DNA of 59,698 nucleotides from Alphaproteobacteria bacterium. Lineage in GTDB: Bacteria; Pseudomonadota; Alphaproteobacteria; Rhizobiales; JAKIUO01. Positions 8,612 through 18,979 of this stretch are shown here, in pieces. Both the position numbers and the translations under genes were made by a program. The DNA lies in NCBI GenBank assembly GCA_024280475.1, contig JAJRQA010000227.1:1-59698 (forward strand). The letters run 5' to 3'. Position 1 is the stretch's first letter. Every line of letters starts with the position of its first letter. A model generated the notes under the pieces. The model saw only the letters and a list, made by a program, of their open reading frames with translations. It was not told where the DNA came from and made no database searches.

Positions 8612-9865
8612 TTAGATCGCTTTGAGGAGCACATGCCGTTTTTTGCCAACGGATAGTTTGATGACACCTTCATCGGTGATGTCATCACCACCCAGTTGCA
8701 CTTTTTCGTTTTGCGCTTTTACATCATTGACTTTCACCGCACCGCCTTTGATATGGCGACGTGCTTCACCGTTTGAATTGGCGAGACCTGCCGTGACAAG
8801 TGCCGTGAGCAGACCAAGGCCATTGTCCAGATCGCCAGCGTCGATTTCTACGGTTGGCAGACCGGAAGCCATCATTCCTTGTTCAAATGTCTTAAGGGCC
8901 GTTTCTGAAGCTTCCAGGGCTTTTTCCTGTCCATGTGCCATCGCACAGGCTGTGGTTGCCAGAAGCTTTTTGGCTTCATTGAGGTCAGCGCCCTCAAGCT
9001 TTTCAAGTTCTTCAATTTCAGCGAGAGGCAACTCGGTGAACAGGCGCAAAAAACGTCCAACATCACTGTCCTCTGTGTTGCGCCAGAACTGCCAGTAATC
9101 ATAGGGGCTGAGCATATCTTCGTTGAGCCAGACGGCTCCCTTGGCGGTCTTGCCCATTTTTGCGCCAGAACTTGTGGTCAGCAAAGCGGTGGTCAAGGCA
9201 TAGAGTTCTGCGCCATCAACGCGGCGCCCAAGCTCAATGCCATTGATGATGTTTCCCCACTGATCAGAACCACCCATTTGCAAGGTGCAGCCGTTTTGGC
9301 GGTTGAGTTCGAGAAAATCATAGGCCTGAAAAATCATATAGTTGAATTCAAGGAAGGTCAGTGGTTGTTCGCGGTCGAGCCTTTGCTTGACAGATTCAAA
9401 CGTCATCATGCGATTGATCGTAAAATGAGGGCCGTAATCTCGCAAAAACTCGATATAATTGAGTTTCAGTAGCCAATCGGCATTATTGACCATGACAGCA
9501 TCGGTTGGGCCATCGCCAAACGTCAAAAACTTTTCGAATACCTGCCGGATACCAGCGATATTCTCGTCGATCTGTTCGTCATTCAGCAGTTTGCGGGTAT
9601 CGTCTTTACCTGAGGGATCGCCGACCCTCGTGGTGCCGCCCCCTATCAGTACAATCGGTTTGTGTCCGGTTTGCTGCAGCTTGCGTAGCATCATAATGCC
9701 CAAAAGATTGCCCACATGCAGGCTGGCAGCGGTGCAATCAAAGCCCACATAAGCTGTCACAATGCCAGTATTGGCCTTGGCGTCCAGAGCCTCTTCGTTA
9801 GAGCATTGGTGAATATATCCGCGTTCACGCATCACGCGCAAAAAGTCTGATTTATAGCTGGTCAT
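8612..9865 (-). CDS. tyrS: Tyrosyl-tRNA synthetase
   Basis: Charges tRNA-Tyr; class I, 417 residues from the ATG at 9865 ([12 protein letters not shown]). An upstream in-frame start at 9943 would add 26 residues without family support and run into the anmK leader. Visible features: the HIGH-like [11 protein letters not shown] in the Rossmann fold, the tyrosine-pocket and dimer region GGSDQWGNI, the KMSKS-like loop KMGKT near residue 235, and a C-terminal S4 RNA-binding domain ([15 protein letters not shown]). The stop is 5 bases from the bidirectional terminator. Divergent from anmK with only 56 bases between start codons. Confidence 0.96.
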   Translation of the reverse strand: MTSYKSDFLRVMRERGYIHQCSNEEALDAKANTGIVTAYVGFDCTAASLHVGNLLGIMMLRKLQQTGHKPIVLIGGGTTRVGDPSGKDDTRKLLNDEQIDENIAGIRQVFEKFLTFGDGPTDAVMVNNADWLLKLNYIEFLRDYGPHFTINRMMTFESVKQRLDREQPLTFLEFNYMIFQAYDFLELNRQNGCTLQMGGSDQWGNIINGIELGRRVDGAELYALTTALLTTSSGAKMGKTAKGAVWLNEDMLSPYDYWQFWRNTEDSDVGRFLRLFTELPLAEIEELEKLEGADLNEAKKLLATTACAMAHGQEKALEASETALKTFEQGMMASGLPTVEIDAGDLDNGLGLLTALVTAGLANSNGEARRHIKGGAVKVNDVKAQNEKVQLGGDDITDEGVIKLSVGKKRHVLLKAI

Positions 9866-9921
9866 GATCTCTGGCAATGATAGTGTTGAAATTTCCGGCC
9901 ACCATGCACCAAGGGATTGCA

Positions 9922-11058
9922 ATGAGCAAGATATATACGGCAATCGGTCTCATGAGTGGCACCTCTATGGATGGTATTGATCTGGCCATCATTACAACAG
10001 ATGGCGAAGATCTGGTCGAGCGCGAGCGACTTGACGTTTTTCATCAAGAATTCACGACCAGTGACCGTGAAGTTTTAAAAAAAGCCCTGACAGCGGCGAC
10101 TGAATTAACGGATAAGAACCAGCGTTTTGGATGGCTGGCGACGGCAGAGCAGATTATTACACAAAAACATATTGATTTTGTTCGCAGCACGCTCAGCGCA
10201 TTTGCGGGAAATCCCCAATGGGGACTGGACAGCTCGAATATTCGTCTGATCGGGTTTCACGGTCAGACCGTTTTACATCGCCCGGACGAGGGGTTGACGG
10301 TTCAGTTGGGTGATTGTCAAACACTGGCCAACACGATCAATTTGCCGGTGGTAGGTGATTTTCGTCAAGCCGATTTGGATGCTGGCGGGCAGGGGGCGCC
10401 GCTCGTGCCAATCTATCATCAAGCGCTTGCCAAGCAGGCGAAACTGGAATTGCCGGTGGCGGTGTTGAATGTCGGTGGGGTCGCCAATGTCACCTATGTC
10501 GGAGAAAATGGAGAGTTGATTGCCTTTGATACAGGGCCTGGGAATGCGCTCATTAATGATTGGGTCAATCAGCATTGGGCCGGTGAGATGGACGAGGGCG
10601 GTAAGTACGCGGCGCAGGGGTGCGTCAACGAGGATGTGCTCACAGCACTGCTCGACAATGCCTACTTCTCGCAAAACCCTCCAAAGAGCCTCGATCGCAA
10701 TCATTTTTCACTTGAACCTTTAGAAGGTATGTCCCTTCCATGGGGGGCTATGACCCTGACCTCGTTCACGGCGCTCGCCGCTTCAAGAGCTGAATTATAT
10801 TTTCCAGTGCCGCCAAAGAAATGGATTATTTGCGGTGGCGGTGTCCGTAACCCTGTCTTGATGGCTGAGTTTCAAAAGCGCCTGTCCGGGGAGGTTTTAA
10901 GCGCCAATGATCTTGGCTGGTCCTCTGACTATATGGAAGCCGAAGCGTTTGCCTATCTGGCTGTTCGCTCCATACGCGGATTGCCGCTGACTTTTCCGGG
11001 CACGACGGGCGTTGGAGCCCCCCTCACTGGTGGTGTTCTTCATAAGCCACAGGGGTAA
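9922..11058 (+). CDS. anmK: Anhydro-N-acetylmuramic acid kinase
   Basis: Phosphorylates and opens 1,6-anhydro-MurNAc to MurNAc-6-phosphate in the cytoplasm, part of peptidoglycan recycling. It has 378 residues with the diagnostic N-terminal [17 protein letters not shown]-binding motif, [11 protein letters not shown] near residue 110, the catalytic-site stretch [21 protein letters not shown] near 150, and the [12 protein letters not shown] and [11 protein letters not shown] motifs. The start at 9922 is supported by AAGGGA 6 bases upstream and by the family's N-terminus; an earlier ATG at 9877 would overlap the promoter region shared with tyrS. It works in the same pathway as nagZ at 20984. Confidence 0.95.
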   Translation: MSKIYTAIGLMSGTSMDGIDLAIITTDGEDLVERERLDVFHQEFTTSDREVLKKALTAATELTDKNQRFGWLATAEQIITQKHIDFVRSTLSAFAGNPQWGLDSSNIRLIGFHGQTVLHRPDEGLTVQLGDCQTLANTINLPVVGDFRQADLDAGGQGAPLVPIYHQALAKQAKLELPVAVLNVGGVANVTYVGENGELIAFDTGPGNALINDWVNQHWAGEMDEGGKYAAQGCVNEDVLTALLDNAYFSQNPPKSLDRNHFSLEPLEGMSLPWGAMTLTSFTALAASRAELYFPVPPKKWIICGGGVRNPVLMAEFQKRLSGEVLSANDLGWSSDYMEAEAFAYLAVRSIRGLPLTFPGTTGVGAPLTGGVLHKPQG

Positions 11059-11298
11059 GGCATTCATAGTGGGGGATGTGGCCCTCGCCACTTTTGCGCC
11101 ACAATGTCACCCAAAACTCCCCACAATCAATTGACGTGCCTGGATTTTCTTGTTGCGCGATCGTTCAGTTATCATTGCAGCCCGCGTCAAGCAGGGTTAA
11201 ACGGATGGGATACAACCTGTTGGTGAATTGGCATTGCGCTGATTGAGCCATCGATCTTCCAACATTTTGCACCTATATCACCGGGGACACCAGACGAT

Positions 11299-13017
11299 AT
11301 GACCAAGTTCGATAAATCCAAACTGCCAAGCCGCCACGTGACCGAGGGACCAGAACGCGCTCCTCATCGCTCTTACTATTATGCTATGGGTATGACGGAA
11401 GAACAAATCCACCAACCTCTGGTGGGAGTGGTTTCTTGTTGGAACGAAGCGGCGCCTTGCAATATTGATTTGATGCGGCAGGCGCAAGCCGCCAAGCGCG
11501 GCGTCGCAAAAGCCCACGGGACACCTCGCGAATTTTGTACCATCACTGTGACCGATGGCATCGCCATGGGGCATCAGGGCATGAAAAGCTCGCTCATATC
11601 GCGCGAAGTCATCGCTGATAGTGTTGAGCTGACCATGCGTGGTCATTGTTATGATGCGATGGTGGGCATTGCTGGTTGTGACAAGTCGCTTCCCGGCATG
11701 ATGATGACCATGGTGCGTCTCAATGTGCCAAGTGTCTTCATGTATGGAGGCACCATTCTTCCCGGGCGCTACAAAGGCAAAGATGTGACTGTTGTCGATG
11801 TGTTCGAGGGGGTTGGTAAATTTACAGCTGGTAAAATGACCGAAGAAGAACTGTGCGAGCTTGAGGGCGTGGCTTGCCCAAGTTCAGGTTCTTGTGGTGG
11901 CCAGTTTACAGCCAACACGATGGCCTGCGTCTCAGAAGCTGTTGGACTTGCATTGCCAGGGTCTGCTGGCGCTCCTGCACCTTACGAATCACGTGATGAA
12001 TATGCAGATCTGTCTGGTCAGGCCGTCATGGACTGCCTTCGGGACGGCATTCGCCCCAGAGACATTGTGACCCGTAAGAGCCTTGAAAATGCGGCGACCA
12101 TAATCGCGGCCACTGGCGGCTCAACCAATGGAGCACTGCATTTGCCTGCCATTGCTCATGAGATAGGTATTGATTTCGACCTTTTTGAAGTCGCCGAAAT
12201 TTTCCGCAAAACCCCCTATATTGCCGACCTCAAGCCGGGCGGTAAATATGTTGCCAAGGATGTCTACGATATTGGCGGCGTTCCGGTGATCATGAAAGTC
12301 CTGCTGGATGGAGGGTTTTTGCATAAAGATTGTATTACCGTTACCGGTAAGACCATCGCCGAAAATCTCGAAAAGGTCATATTTCCCAGCGATCAAAAGG
12401 TTGTCTATCCCGTTGATATGCCATTGTCTAAAACCGGCGGCGTTGTCGGCCTCAAAGGCAATCTTGCGCCAGATGGCGCCATCGTTAAGGTCGCTGGCTT
12501 GCAAAAGCTTCAATTCACGGGACCAGCGCGTTGCTATGATTGCGAAGAAGATGCGTTCGAAGCGGTTAAAAAGAATGAATATGATGATGGAGACGTGATT
12601 GTCATTCGTTATGAAGGCCCTAAAGGTGGACCCGGAATGAGAGAGATGCTGTCGACGACCGCCGCTCTATATGGGCAGGGCGTTGGCGATAAAGTTGCCT
12701 TGATCACAGATGGCCGCTTTTCAGGCGGTACGCGCGGATTTTGCATTGGTCATGTCGGGCCAGAAGCTGCCGAAGGGGGGCCAATTGGCCTGCTACGTGA
12801 TGGCGACATGATCACAATTGATGCCGATAAAGGCACGATGGACGTCGATTTGAGCAAGGAAGAACTGGAAAATAGAAAAAAACAATGGGTTGCCCCAAAA
12901 AATCCTTATCAGAGTGGTACCCTCTGGAAATATGCACAGCAGGTGGGACCCGCTAGATACGGAGCGGTGACCCATCCCGGAGGAAAAGCTGAAATAGAGT
13001 GTTATGCGGATGTATGA
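11299..13017 (+). CDS. ilvD: Dihydroxy-acid dehydratase
   Basis: Iron-sulfur enzyme of isoleucine and valine synthesis that dehydrates 2,3-dihydroxy-3-methylpentanoate and -butanoate. The 572 residues fit the IlvD family. Cluster-binding cysteines are in [19 protein letters not shown] and [16 protein letters not shown], and the C-terminal substrate region reads [19 protein letters not shown]. The roughly 240 bases upstream hold no gene and no hairpin that I would call an attenuator. The start codon of the next coding region overlaps this one only if an implausible upstream start is used. Confidence 0.95.
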   Translation: MTKFDKSKLPSRHVTEGPERAPHRSYYYAMGMTEEQIHQPLVGVVSCWNEAAPCNIDLMRQAQAAKRGVAKAHGTPREFCTITVTDGIAMGHQGMKSSLISREVIADSVELTMRGHCYDAMVGIAGCDKSLPGMMMTMVRLNVPSVFMYGGTILPGRYKGKDVTVVDVFEGVGKFTAGKMTEEELCELEGVACPSSGSCGGQFTANTMACVSEAVGLALPGSAGAPAPYESRDEYADLSGQAVMDCLRDGIRPRDIVTRKSLENAATIIAATGGSTNGALHLPAIAHEIGIDFDLFEVAEIFRKTPYIADLKPGGKYVAKDVYDIGGVPVIMKVLLDGGFLHKDCITVTGKTIAENLEKVIFPSDQKVVYPVDMPLSKTGGVVGLKGNLAPDGAIVKVAGLQKLQFTGPARCYDCEEDAFEAVKKNEYDDGDVIVIRYEGPKGGPGMREMLSTTAALYGQGVGDKVALITDGRFSGGTRGFCIGHVGPEAAEGGPIGLLRDGDMITIDADKGTMDVDLSKEELENRKKQWVAPKNPYQSGTLWKYAQQVGPARYGAVTHPGGKAEIECYADV

Positions 13018-13060
13018 GTTGAGTAACAAGCCAGGGGCGCTTGAGCAAGGGGCAGCAAGA

Positions 13061-14059
13061 ATGAATTTCTTGAAAAAAGTGGTACTTGTACCGCTTTTGC
13101 TTCTGGCTGTCGTTGGGAACGCGATGGCGGCTGATCCTGTTGCAGATAACGATGATCCTGCCGTTTTTGATGACCTCACGACCCAATTAAGCTTTTCATC
13201 CCCTTTGGAAGCCTATCGTCAGGGAAAAACAGCCTTTGATGAAGGATGGTATAGCCTGGCTCTTCCCGCCATTCAGTTTGCAGCCAAGCGCGGTGTCTTT
13301 GGCGCTCGCCTGACGCTTGCCAAAATGTATGAGCTTGGTCTTGGTGTACCAGTAGATCAGGCAGCGGCCTTTGATCTTTACAAGAATATTTCCAAGAAGC
13401 ACTGGAATATTTCCAGCTATCACCCCGCCGCGCCTTATATTGGTAGCTCGCTGGCATCTCTGGGCCTGTACTATCTCAACGGAATAACAGAGATCGGCCT
13501 CCAGCCCGATGCCAGGAGGGCGGCCACCTATTTCACGCATGCGTCTCAGTTTTTTGGCAATCCACGTGCTCAGTATCAGTTGGGCAAGCTTTATCTTTCG
13601 GGGCAGGGTGTGAAAAAGAATGTCCGCCGTGCTATTTCCTGGTTGAATAATGCAGCCAAGAAAAAACATGCCCCCTCGCAGGCACTTTTAGGGCAGCTTT
13701 TATGGGATGGAAACCTGGTTCCAAAGCGCCAGATCAAGGCACTGGCCCTGTTGATCATGGCGCAAAAAAATGCCGGTCCGCAAGATAGTGAATGGATCAA
13801 TGAGCTGCACAAAACCATTGTTGCAGCATCCGATCTCAAAACGCGCAAGGGAGCCAAGACAGCGGTTGCGCGTTGGGTACGCATTTATCGACCACGCGTC
13901 AGGGTTAAACGATTTGTTATCCGCAAAAAAGTTCGCATTGGCATTGCTGAGGGCGGTGCTGTGCGTACGAAACAAGTGGTCAAGCGTCGCGCCGTTGTCG
14001 AGGAAGAAGACGGTCAGGTAATGGGCCTTGGGAGCTTTCGGCAGATCGGATCTGAATAA
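13061..14059 (+). CDS. Secreted SEL1-repeat (TPR-like) protein
   Basis: A 332-residue exported protein. The signal peptide MNFLKKVVLVPLLLLAVVGN ends in AMA-A. SEL1-type helical repeats follow: FAAKRGVFGARLTLAKMYEL GLGV around residues 70-100, RAQYQLGKLYLSGQGV near 165-185, and SQALLGQLLWDGNLV near 205. SEL1 repeats bind peptides and scaffold complexes in the envelope. The last 90 residues are Arg/Lys/Val-rich and end in an acidic stretch. I take the ATG at 13061 because it places the signal peptide at the N-terminus; the gene is 43 bases after ilvD and may share its transcript. Its partner is unknown. Confidence 0.82.
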   Translation: MNFLKKVVLVPLLLLAVVGNAMAADPVADNDDPAVFDDLTTQLSFSSPLEAYRQGKTAFDEGWYSLALPAIQFAAKRGVFGARLTLAKMYELGLGVPVDQAAAFDLYKNISKKHWNISSYHPAAPYIGSSLASLGLYYLNGITEIGLQPDARRAATYFTHASQFFGNPRAQYQLGKLYLSGQGVKKNVRRAISWLNNAAKKKHAPSQALLGQLLWDGNLVPKRQIKALALLIMAQKNAGPQDSEWINELHKTIVAASDLKTRKGAKTAVARWVRIYRPRVRVKRFVIRKKVRIGIAEGGAVRTKQVVKRRAVVEEEDGQVMGLGSFRQIGSE

Positions 14060-14163
14060 CGGCAATTCAAAAAAATTGAGCCGGCAAAAAGATTTTACCA
14101 ATGCTTCAACTCTTGTTCGAAGAATTCACAATGACAAATTAAAATCGATGGACACAGGTATAA

Positions 14164-14565
14164 TCAACTGCTCTTAGGCAAGTGAAATTCGATAACGTTC
14201 CCATCTGGATCGCGAATAAAGAAAAAAATCGTACCATCTGGAAGATTTACAGTCTCAGTTATCGAAATGTCAGCTTCTCGAAGATGCTGTTCAACTTTTT
14301 TCTGATCGGTGATTTCCAAGGCAATATGGGTAAATCCGGTATGTTTTTCAGGAACATCCATCAAAATGTTCTTGGCTGAGGCGTTGCTTGAAGCGTTCAG
14401 GACAAAATTGATATTGATACCGCTGGGGTGCAGCATCACGGCAACCGGTTCAGGGCCAATAGGGCCAACAATAAACTCAAAACCAAGTTTTTCGTAGAAT
14501 TCACGTGATGTCTGTAAATCTCGAACGCGCAGACCGACATGATTTATCCTGCTTATCTGTTGCAT
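14164..14565 (-). CDS. VOC (glyoxalase/dioxygenase) superfamily protein
   Basis: A 133-residue protein with two beta-alpha-beta-beta-beta modules of the vicinal-oxygen-chelate fold. Candidate metal ligands are His9 (INHVGLRVRDL), His near residue 80 (GFTHIALEI) and the Glu in NVIEFHLP at the C-terminus, with the IRDPDGN signature preceding it. This resembles lactoylglutathione lyase and related small VOC proteins, but the substrate cannot be told from sequence. It lies 54 bases after xthA on the same strand and may be the last gene of an erpA-xthA transcript. Confidence 0.82.
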   Translation of the reverse strand: MQQISRINHVGLRVRDLQTSREFYEKLGFEFIVGPIGPEPVAVMLHPSGININFVLNASSNASAKNILMDVPEKHTGFTHIALEITDQKKVEQHLREADISITETVNLPDGTIFFFIRDPDGNVIEFHLPKSS

Positions 14566-14619
14566 TGATTTAACCCTTTTCGGCTGAAGGTACCAAAAGA
14601 CTTTGGTTTGAGATTTGCT

Positions 14620-15405
14620 CTAGCCCATATCGAGCTCTATCCACACTGGTACATGATCAGAAGGGCGCTCCCAGCCTCTGGTGAATTTATCAATTTCACT
14701 GGTGCGTAATTTATCTGCTGCTTGTGGCGAAAGCAAAAGATGGTCGATGAGAATACCATTGTCTTTGGCCCAGGCTCCGGCTTGATAATCCCAGAAACTA
14801 TAAAGATTGCCTTGCGCATTGCAGGCCTTGAAACTGTTGGTCAGGCCAAGATTGACGAGTTGCTGGAACCTTTTCGCTGTTTCTGGGCGAAATAGGGCAT
14901 CTCCGCGCCAAGCCTCTGGATTATAGCAATCTTCATCACCAATTATGACATTGTAATCACCAGCCAGAACGAGGGGCTCTTCATAGCTCAGCAGGGTTTT
15001 GGTGTGTTCGATCAAACGGTCCATCCAGGCCAGTTTATACTCATATTTTGGCGTTTCGACCGGGTTGCCATTAGGTAGATAGATTGAAGCTACTCTAAGC
15101 GCCCCATCAGGTGTTGAAATAGACGCTTCGACATAGCGGGCCTGTTCATCGCTTTCATCACCTGGCAGGCCATTGGAGACCTCGTCAAAGGGCAGTTTTG
15201 AGAGTATGGCAACGCCGTTATAAGTTTTTTGGCCATGCACGGCGACATTATATCCCAGCTCTTCGATCTCGATCAGGGGAAAGGCGTCATCAACGCATTT
15301 TAATTCTTGAAAACAGGCGATGTCGGGCTGTTCCTGCTTTAGCCATTGTAGGACATTGGGAAGTCGCGCCTTGATCGAATTGACGTTCCAAGTAGCAATT
15401 TTCAT
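14620..15405 (-). CDS. xthA: Exodeoxyribonuclease III
   Basis: AP endonuclease and 3' exonuclease of base excision repair, 261 residues, with the whole endonuclease/exonuclease/phosphatase fold: ATWNVNSIKARLPN at the N-terminus, the metal Glu in CFQELKC near residue 34, NGVAILSK near 84, AGDYNVI near 150, and the terminal catalytic SDHVPVWIELD. It sits 16 bases downstream of erpA on the reverse strand, so the two are almost certainly co-transcribed, an arrangement seen in other alphaproteobacteria. Confidence 0.94.
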   Translation of the reverse strand: MKIATWNVNSIKARLPNVLQWLKQEQPDIACFQELKCVDDAFPLIEIEELGYNVAVHGQKTYNGVAILSKLPFDEVSNGLPGDESDEQARYVEASISTPDGALRVASIYLPNGNPVETPKYEYKLAWMDRLIEHTKTLLSYEEPLVLAGDYNVIIGDEDCYNPEAWRGDALFRPETAKRFQQLVNLGLTNSFKACNAQGNLYSFWDYQAGAWAKDNGILIDHLLLSPQAADKLRTSEIDKFTRGWERPSDHVPVWIELDMG

Positions 15406-15421
15406 ATGATTTTACGGCCCG

Positions 15422-15754
15422 TTAGATTGAAAAGCTGGTTCCGCAGCCACAAGAAGCAGTGGCATTGGGATTGTTGACCTTGAACGCCGCACCAATCAGG
15501 TCATCTGAGAAATCCAGCTCCGAATCTTTCAGATACATTTGAGAAATGCTGTCAACGAGCACGGTGATGCCGTTCTTTTCGATGGCCATATCGTCGCTAT
15601 TTTGATCGGTGACTATTTCAAAATTATACTGAAAGCCTGAACAGCCCCCACCAGAGACGCTCATGCGGAATTTCGCACCATCTGGTTCAGAGATCAGAAT
15701 CTCCTTGATACGTTCTGCGGCAGCGCTGCTAACGCCAATTGATAAATCGCTCAT
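15422..15754 (-). CDS. erpA: Iron-sulfur cluster insertion protein ErpA (A-type carrier)
   Basis: A 110-residue A-type carrier that passes Fe-S clusters to apoproteins. The three conserved cysteines are in GGGCSGFQY near residue 38 and in the C-terminal ASCGCGTSF. Family: HesB/IscA/SufA; ErpA is the best name because it stands apart from an isc or suf cluster and next to xthA, as in related genomes, though SufA or IscA cannot be wholly excluded. It is divergent from dgt across 106 bases that must hold both promoters. Confidence 0.9.
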   Translation of the reverse strand: MSDLSIGVSSAAAERIKEILISEPDGAKFRMSVSGGGCSGFQYNFEIVTDQNSDDMAIEKNGITVLVDSISQMYLKDSELDFSDDLIGAAFKVNNPNATASCGCGTSFSI

Positions 15755-15860
15755 TAAATTGCCCTTAACCGGTGTTTTAGTATGATTCTAGCTAGGGATT
15801 TAGCGAATCGCACTCCCTAAAAGTTTAGTAGTTTCTATTCCTAAGATAGGCGAGCTTGGT

Positions 15861-17114
15861 ATGTTGTCAAATAGTCCGGTCGTAAATTTTCCCGTTAAAG
15901 CCAATAGTCGCTTCCCTGACGAACCGCAAATTGCCCCTTTTGCCAGTTCTTGCGAGCGCTCGCGTGGGCGTCTTATTGCCGAAGATTTATGTCCAACACG
16001 CTCCCCGTTTGCCAGAGATCGCGACCGCATCACCCATTCGAATGCGTTTCGCAGGCTGAACTATAAAACACAGGTCTTTATCTATCACGAAGGTGATCAT
16101 TTTAGAAGCCGCCTCACCCATTCTTTGGAAGTTGCTCAGATTGCGCGCTCGATCGCGCATATATTGCATCTCGATGAAGATCTTTGCGAAGCCATTTCGC
16201 TGGCGCATGATATTGGCCACACACCTTTTGGTCATGCCGGAGAGCGGGCTTTATCGCGCGCACTTGAGGGATTTGGCGGGTTTGACCACAATATCCAGAC
16301 CTTGCGCGCACTGACCAATCTTGAGAAACGTTATGCTCAATTCGATGGTCTTAATCTTAGCTGGGAGACCCTGGAGGGATTGATTAAGCACAATGGCCCG
16401 CTTATTGACAGGCAAGGTGATATGATTGGTGACCATGCTGGGTCAAATATGCCTGAAATGTTGCGCTGGTACGAGCTTAAATTTGGTTTTGGACTACATC
16501 AGCAAGCCGGACCTGAAGGTCAGGTTGCCGCGATTGCCGACGATATTGCCTATAATAATCATGATATTGACGACGGCTTGCGTGCGAACCTTTTTGAATT
16601 GGATGATTTGCAAGAGGTACCCTTTGTCTGGGACATGGTTACGCAAATCCGGACTGACTATAAAGGGATTGAAGCGTCACGGGTGGTGTTCGAATTGAAC
16701 CGGCGCCTCATCAGTTTGATGATATCGGATGTTTGTGCGGAAACGGCACGCAGGCTCGATGAAATCAATCCTTTGAGCAGTGACGCTGTGCGCGAAGCCG
16801 ACACGCAAGTAATTGCTTTTTCGAGTGAATTCACACTCAAACTAGATCAGCTGCGCGCCTTTTTGCATTGCCGTGTTTATCGCCATAAGCGGGTTATGGC
16901 CATTATGAGAGATGCCGAAACTGTCGTGGAGGATCTTGTGATGCATTATTTGAAACGACCGCAAGATCTGCCCAATGATTGGAGTTGTGCGCAGATAGGG
17001 GGCAATAATAACTTGTGTGCCGAGCGCGTCCGCGACTTTATCGCTGGCATGACGGATCGTTATGCCATCGACCTGCATCGCTCATTGTTTGACGTTACTC
17101 CCAAATTGCGATAG
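15861..17114 (+). CDS. dgt: Deoxyguanosinetriphosphate triphosphohydrolase-like HD protein
   Basis: Hydrolyses dNTPs to nucleosides and triphosphate. It has 417 residues with the HD-domain metal site: His in RLTHSLEVAQIAR near residue 92, and the His-Asp pair in SLAHDIGHTPFGHAGE near 113. The C-terminal region is that of the bacterial dGTPase-like group (shorter than E. coli Dgt). First gene of a long forward run that continues through argS, which lies 53 bases downstream; dgt-argS adjacency is typical of alphaproteobacteria. Confidence 0.93.
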   Translation: MLSNSPVVNFPVKANSRFPDEPQIAPFASSCERSRGRLIAEDLCPTRSPFARDRDRITHSNAFRRLNYKTQVFIYHEGDHFRSRLTHSLEVAQIARSIAHILHLDEDLCEAISLAHDIGHTPFGHAGERALSRALEGFGGFDHNIQTLRALTNLEKRYAQFDGLNLSWETLEGLIKHNGPLIDRQGDMIGDHAGSNMPEMLRWYELKFGFGLHQQAGPEGQVAAIADDIAYNNHDIDDGLRANLFELDDLQEVPFVWDMVTQIRTDYKGIEASRVVFELNRRLISLMISDVCAETARRLDEINPLSSDAVREADTQVIAFSSEFTLKLDQLRAFLHCRVYRHKRVMAIMRDAETVVEDLVMHYLKRPQDLPNDWSCAQIGGNNNLCAERVRDFIAGMTDRYAIDLHRSLFDVTPKLR

Positions 17115-17167
17115 GTGCCTTTCTGAACGGCATTTGTGCCTTTTAGAATCAGTCAGGCGGCTTGAAA

Positions 17168-18931
17168 ATGAACCTCTACACTCACTTTGGCGAGCAATTA
17201 ACAGGCGTTCTTGAAACATTACGCGAGCAAGATGTTTTGCCGTCAAATGCTGACTTTAGCCGGATAACAGTTGAGCCACCGCGTGATCCATCACATGGTG
17301 ATATCGCGACGAATGCAGCGATGGTATTGGCCAAAAGCGCCAAAATGACGCCTCGCGATCTGGCACAAAAAATAACCAAGCTTTTGTTGCAGCTGGATGA
17401 TGTGGAAAAAGCCGAGATTGCCGGTCCCGGTTTCATCAATATCTCAATAACATCAACCTTTTGGCAAAGAATACTCGTTGCCGCCTTTGACAATGACGGG
17501 CTCTATGGCCGCAGCAAGCTGGGGCAGGGGCAAAAAGTCAATGTGGAATTCGTATCAGCTAACCCAACCGGTCCCATGCATGTGGGGCACGTGCGGGGGG
17601 CGGTTTTTGGCGACGCTCTGGCCAACCTGTTAGATTTTACGGGATTTGATGTGTCCCGGGAATATTACATCAATGATGCTGGTGCGCAGGTTGATGTTTT
17701 GGCTCGCTCTGCCTATTTGCGTTATCTGGAAGCGCTTGGTGAAGAGATTGGCGAAATCCCTGAAGGTCTCTATCCTGGTGATTATATGAAACCGGTTGGT
17801 CAAGAATTGGCCAGGCAGTTTGGGGATCGCTTTCAAGGCCAGGACGAAAGTGTATGGCTGGAGCCGGTGCGGGAGATTTCGATTGACGCGATGATGGAGC
17901 AGATTCGCTCTGATCTCAAAGCACTCAAAATTGAATTTGACAGTTTTTTTTCAGAGCGCAGCCTGACCCAGGGCAATACCAATCTTGTGGCCCAGTCGAT
18001 CGACGATATGCGTGCCAAAGGACTGATCTATGAGGGTGTTTTGCCACCCCCCAAAGGCAAGCTCCCCGATGATTGGGACGCGCGCGAGCAGACCTTGTTC
18101 AAAGCGACCAGCTTTGGTGATGATGTCGACCGGGCGCTCGCCAAAGCCGATGGTAGTCATACCTATTTTGCCTCTGACATTGCGTATCACCGGGATAAAT
18201 ATAAACGTGGCTTTACGCGGATGATTGACGTGCTGGGCGCCGATCATAGCGGTTATGTCAAGCGCATGAAAGCGGCGGTTACGGCTTTTTCGGACGGCAA
18301 GGCAGAGCTCGAAGTAAAAATCTGCCAACTGGTGCATTTGATACGTGGCGGCGAAGTGGTCAAGATGTCCAAGCGATCAGGGACATTTATCACCCTGCGC
18401 GAAGTCGTCGATGAAGTTGGACCGGATGTGGTGCGCTTTATCATGCTATATCGCAAAAATGATGCCTCGCTGGATTTTGATTTTGACAAAGTGCAAGAGC
18501 AGTCCAAAGATAATCCAGTGTTTTATGTGCAATATGCACATGCACGGGTTCATTCGGTTCTTTACCGCAAGGTTCCTCTGGAAATGCCAGAGCTTGATAT
18601 CGCCAATATTGACCCTTTGAAAGAAGATTTATCGCTACTGGTTGATAGCGGAGAGATCGCATTGGTGAAGCGCTTGGCACAATATCCACGTATAATTGAG
18701 CAGGCTGCAAAAAACCATGAGCCCCACCGGATTGCCTTCTATTTGTATGAGTTGGCCGCCGACCTTCATACACAGTGGAACCGAGGCACAGAAAAGCCGG
18801 AATTAAGATTTATCACTGATGGTAACAAAAAAGTAACCGGTGCGCGTGCAGTGCTATTATTAGCTATTGCAAAAACGCTTGCATCCGGGCTCGGAATTCT
18901 TGGAGTTCACCCAATCGAGGAAATGAGATAG
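17168..18931 (+). CDS. argS: Arginyl-tRNA synthetase
   Basis: Charges tRNA-Arg; class I, 587 residues. The N-terminal Add-1 domain recognises the tRNA elbow. The HIGH motif appears as [14 protein letters not shown] near residue 134, the signature loop as [10 protein letters not shown] near 398, and the C-terminal DALR anticodon-binding domain closes the protein. The ATG at 17168 has a CAGGCGG ribosome-binding site 7 bases upstream; a TTG two codons earlier is the less likely start. The next gene begins 48 bases downstream. Confidence 0.96.
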   Translation: MNLYTHFGEQLTGVLETLREQDVLPSNADFSRITVEPPRDPSHGDIATNAAMVLAKSAKMTPRDLAQKITKLLLQLDDVEKAEIAGPGFINISITSTFWQRILVAAFDNDGLYGRSKLGQGQKVNVEFVSANPTGPMHVGHVRGAVFGDALANLLDFTGFDVSREYYINDAGAQVDVLARSAYLRYLEALGEEIGEIPEGLYPGDYMKPVGQELARQFGDRFQGQDESVWLEPVREISIDAMMEQIRSDLKALKIEFDSFFSERSLTQGNTNLVAQSIDDMRAKGLIYEGVLPPPKGKLPDDWDAREQTLFKATSFGDDVDRALAKADGSHTYFASDIAYHRDKYKRGFTRMIDVLGADHSGYVKRMKAAVTAFSDGKAELEVKICQLVHLIRGGEVVKMSKRSGTFITLREVVDEVGPDVVRFIMLYRKNDASLDFDFDKVQEQSKDNPVFYVQYAHARVHSVLYRKVPLEMPELDIANIDPLKEDLSLLVDSGEIALVKRLAQYPRIIEQAAKNHEPHRIAFYLYELAADLHTQWNRGTEKPELRFITDGNKKVTGARAVLLLAIAKTLASGLGILGVHPIEEMR

Positions 18932-18979
18932 GGTTAAACTTCATGGGACATCAATAACACGTGGCTAAGGAAGCTGGTT